From NCBI GenBank assembly GCA_964502785.1, contig CAZCXW010000057.1:1-7134 (forward strand): a stretch of 7,134 nt of DNA. Direction: 5' to 3'. The stretch comes from JAGVYE01 sp964502785. GTDB lineage: Archaea; Nanobdellota; Nanobdellia; Woesearchaeales; GW2011-AR9. The notes under the pieces were generated by a model, which was given only the letters and a program-made list of their open reading frames with translations, was not told the origin of the DNA and did no database searches. The position numbers and the translations under genes are program-made. This document shows positions 5,958 through 7,134 of the stretch, in pieces. Position 1 is the first letter of the stretch. Each line of letters opens with the position of its first letter.

Positions 5958-7064
5958 ATGAAAAGAAAAGTAATTTCTCTCGATGAACGTCGCACAATTG
6001 ATCCTACTAAAGATTATTATGATCTACCCTTAGAACAACGTTTTTCTGAATATCAACGATGGGGGTGGAGAAAACCCTTTGAACATCGCCAAAAAGTCTT
6101 AAAACAATTATACGAGAATGATAGTAGTGAAAAAAGGCTTACACCTCCGCAACTTACAGATGAATTAAGAGAAATAATTCCTTCTTTTACGGGTACTGTT
6201 TTAAGACGTGATTATAATGCTTGGCCAAGTTATGTTTTAACACAAGAAGATATGCAGGCATTGTTTGGTGAATCTGTTTTTGGAATGGTTACAGGAAAAG
6301 TGGTTGTGGCGCAAGATAATTTACTTTCACCAAAACATCAGCATTTAACGGGATATATAATTCTTATTGGAGAACAAGAAAGTTTAGAGAAAGAAGGGTT
6401 TATTGCAGCGCATGAAGGCTATCATGCAAACCATACCGGATATCCAAATGCACTGCGGAGAGATAAATATCAAGATCAATTAACAGATACAACTGGTTTA
6501 TCACTAGAAGAAATGGTTAGAGTTATGATTGGTTTAGATAAAGCAATACAAATTGATGAAGCCGGAGCAGTCATGAATTCTTATGACTGGTTAGAATGTA
6601 GGACTTGGAAGCCATGGATACCTGGTGGAGATGGTGCTTGTTATGATGCTCAATTAATTAAAAAATGGTACGGCCGCTTTGGATTAGAGTTTGTGACAGA
6701 ACTGAAGAACGCTTCCAGAAACATGTTGGGATTTCAATTGAGTTCAGCAAGAGGTTCCGGACTGCTTGGTGATGATGTAATTGAAGCTGTTAATAAACAC
6801 GAGAGAGATTCAATGTTTTTTCCTGTTACTGTTAAGGAAGCAGCTGAAAGAATGTCTCGGCGCTTACGAAATCCTGAAAGCTTGGAAGCATTAAGCTATG
6901 CGATGTCTTATGTAACAGAAGCGCTTCAAATAGTAGATTATGCAGAAATTATTGATGGGCTATTAGAACCATTTTGTGTTGATGTTCTGGAACCGCAGAG
7001 GCTTGGTAATTTTGGCGGTTTCGCTCAGACTTTTGTTCAAGCTTTGAAGAGAAATTTATACTAA
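5958..7064 (+). CDS. Putative HExxH-motif zinc metalloprotease-like protein
   Basis: I do not recognise the family of this 368-aa protein. Its clearest feature is AAHEGYHANH, with His152-Glu153-x-x-His156 forming an HExxH zinc-site motif preceded by a predicted strand (GYIILIG, 132-138) and hydrophobic helix (EGFIAAHE), as in zincin peptidases. Glu201 in QIDEAGAVMNSYDWLE, 45 residues on, is a candidate third zinc ligand on a following helix, which would make it gluzincin-like; this is inference. There is no signal peptide or membrane segment, so it is presumably cytoplasmic. The N-terminal 75 residues are charged and Arg/Tyr-rich, and the C-terminal third looks helical. The ATG at 5958 fits a leaderless start 30 nt from a TATA box. 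It is probably an independent transcript, and no link to Fe-S assembly is visible. HExxH can occur by chance, so peptidase activity is unproven. Confidence 0.8.
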   Translation: MKRKVISLDERRTIDPTKDYYDLPLEQRFSEYQRWGWRKPFEHRQKVLKQLYENDSSEKRLTPPQLTDELREIIPSFTGTVLRRDYNAWPSYVLTQEDMQALFGESVFGMVTGKVVVAQDNLLSPKHQHLTGYIILIGEQESLEKEGFIAAHEGYHANHTGYPNALRRDKYQDQLTDTTGLSLEEMVRVMIGLDKAIQIDEAGAVMNSYDWLECRTWKPWIPGGDGACYDAQLIKKWYGRFGLEFVTELKNASRNMLGFQLSSARGSGLLGDDVIEAVNKHERDSMFFPVTVKEAAERMSRRLRNPESLEALSYAMSYVTEALQIVDYAEIIDGLLEPFCVDVLEPQRLGNFGGFAQTFVQALKRNLY

Positions 7065-7134
7065 AATGCGCTAGAATTTGAATATCATTTGGCGCATTAT
7101 ATATATAAAATGCGCTAGAATTCGAACATAATTT
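7063..7134 (+). repeat. Pair of 28-bp direct repeats after the HExxH gene
   Basis: Two copies of a unit beginning AAAATGCGCTAGAATT lie at 7063-7090 and 7107-7134, matching at 25 of 28 positions, with a 44-nt period. The first copy overlaps the last two bases of the HExxH gene's stop codon. The second ends exactly at the window edge, so the array may continue. The 16 nt between them hold an inverted copy of the AATGCGC core. Nothing matching was noticed elsewhere in the window. Confidence 0.75.
7092..7115 (+). repeat. Inverted repeat (GCGCATT / AATGCGC) with A/T loop
   Basis: GCGCATT (7092-7098) and AATGCGC (7109-7115) are perfect reverse complements around a 10-nt A/T loop; the loop and its edges contain a TATATATAAA string (7100-7109) that could act as a TATA box. 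The same GCGCATT can also pair with AATGCGC at 7065-7071. It may be a terminator for the HExxH gene, an operator, or the promoter of a gene beyond the window. Confidence 0.5.

Noticed and set aside
7066..7074. ATG-CGC-TAG minimal ORF (Met-Arg-stop) present in both repeat copies
   Set aside because: A two-codon ORF within a repeat is most simply a coincidence of the repeat sequence.
7063..7134. Possible start of a CRISPR array
   Set aside because: The interval between repeats is only 16 nt and contains an inverted part of the repeat itself, unlike a CRISPR spacer; no cas genes are present.
1..7134. tRNA, rRNA, insertion sequence or attachment site
   Set aside because: No cloverleaf, conserved rRNA segment, transposase-like protein or terminal inverted repeats were seen on either strand.

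Overview
The window looks like a compact piece of an AT-rich archaeal genome, most plausibly a DPANN-type lineage such as Woesearchaeota or a relative; the taxonomic guess is inference. Three points favour archaea. A TTTATAAA octamer lies 30 nt before one start codon (5958) and a similar T/A box lies 31 nt before another (203), which is the spacing of leaderless archaeal promoters. There are no convincing bacterial -35/-10 pairs and almost no Shine-Dalgarno sequences. The protein set is archaeal-like, including a stand-alone MIP18/DUF59 protein. TGA is used as an ordinary stop codon (ends at 1624 and 3974), so the UGA-glycine code of some candidate-phyla bacteria does not apply.

Region 1 (203-4258) is a tightly packed plus-strand operon for iron-sulfur cluster assembly: sufB, a sufS-sufU fusion, sufC and a sufT-like DUF59 gene. 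The gaps are 9 nt, then a 17-nt overlap, then a 4-nt ATGA overlap, so co-transcription and translational coupling are likely. No sufD or sufE is present in the window.

Region 2 (4259-4791) holds a small unrecognised gene with its own TATA box, followed by a 112-nt intergenic stretch with a bulged hairpin and a tiny ORF. Region 3 (4792-5934) is a second cysteine desulfurase, of the IscS/NifS type. Region 4 (5958-7064) is a 368-residue unrecognised protein with an HExxH zinc-site motif, apparently expressed from its own leaderless promoter, whose TATA box contains the stop codon of the preceding gene. Region 5 (7063-7134) is an intergenic repeat: two 28-bp direct copies separated by an inverted core.

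Working model: the desulfurase half of the fusion takes sulfur from cysteine and passes it to its own SufU domain, which hands it to a SufB-SufC scaffold, perhaps a SufB2C2 complex since SufD is missing. The DUF59 protein would help cluster maturation or delivery. The separate IscS-type enzyme could supply sulfur for another purpose such as tRNA thiolation. The most distinctive feature is the single-chain SufS-SufU, which keeps the active-site residues of both halves and the histidine associated with SufU-dependent SufS enzymes.
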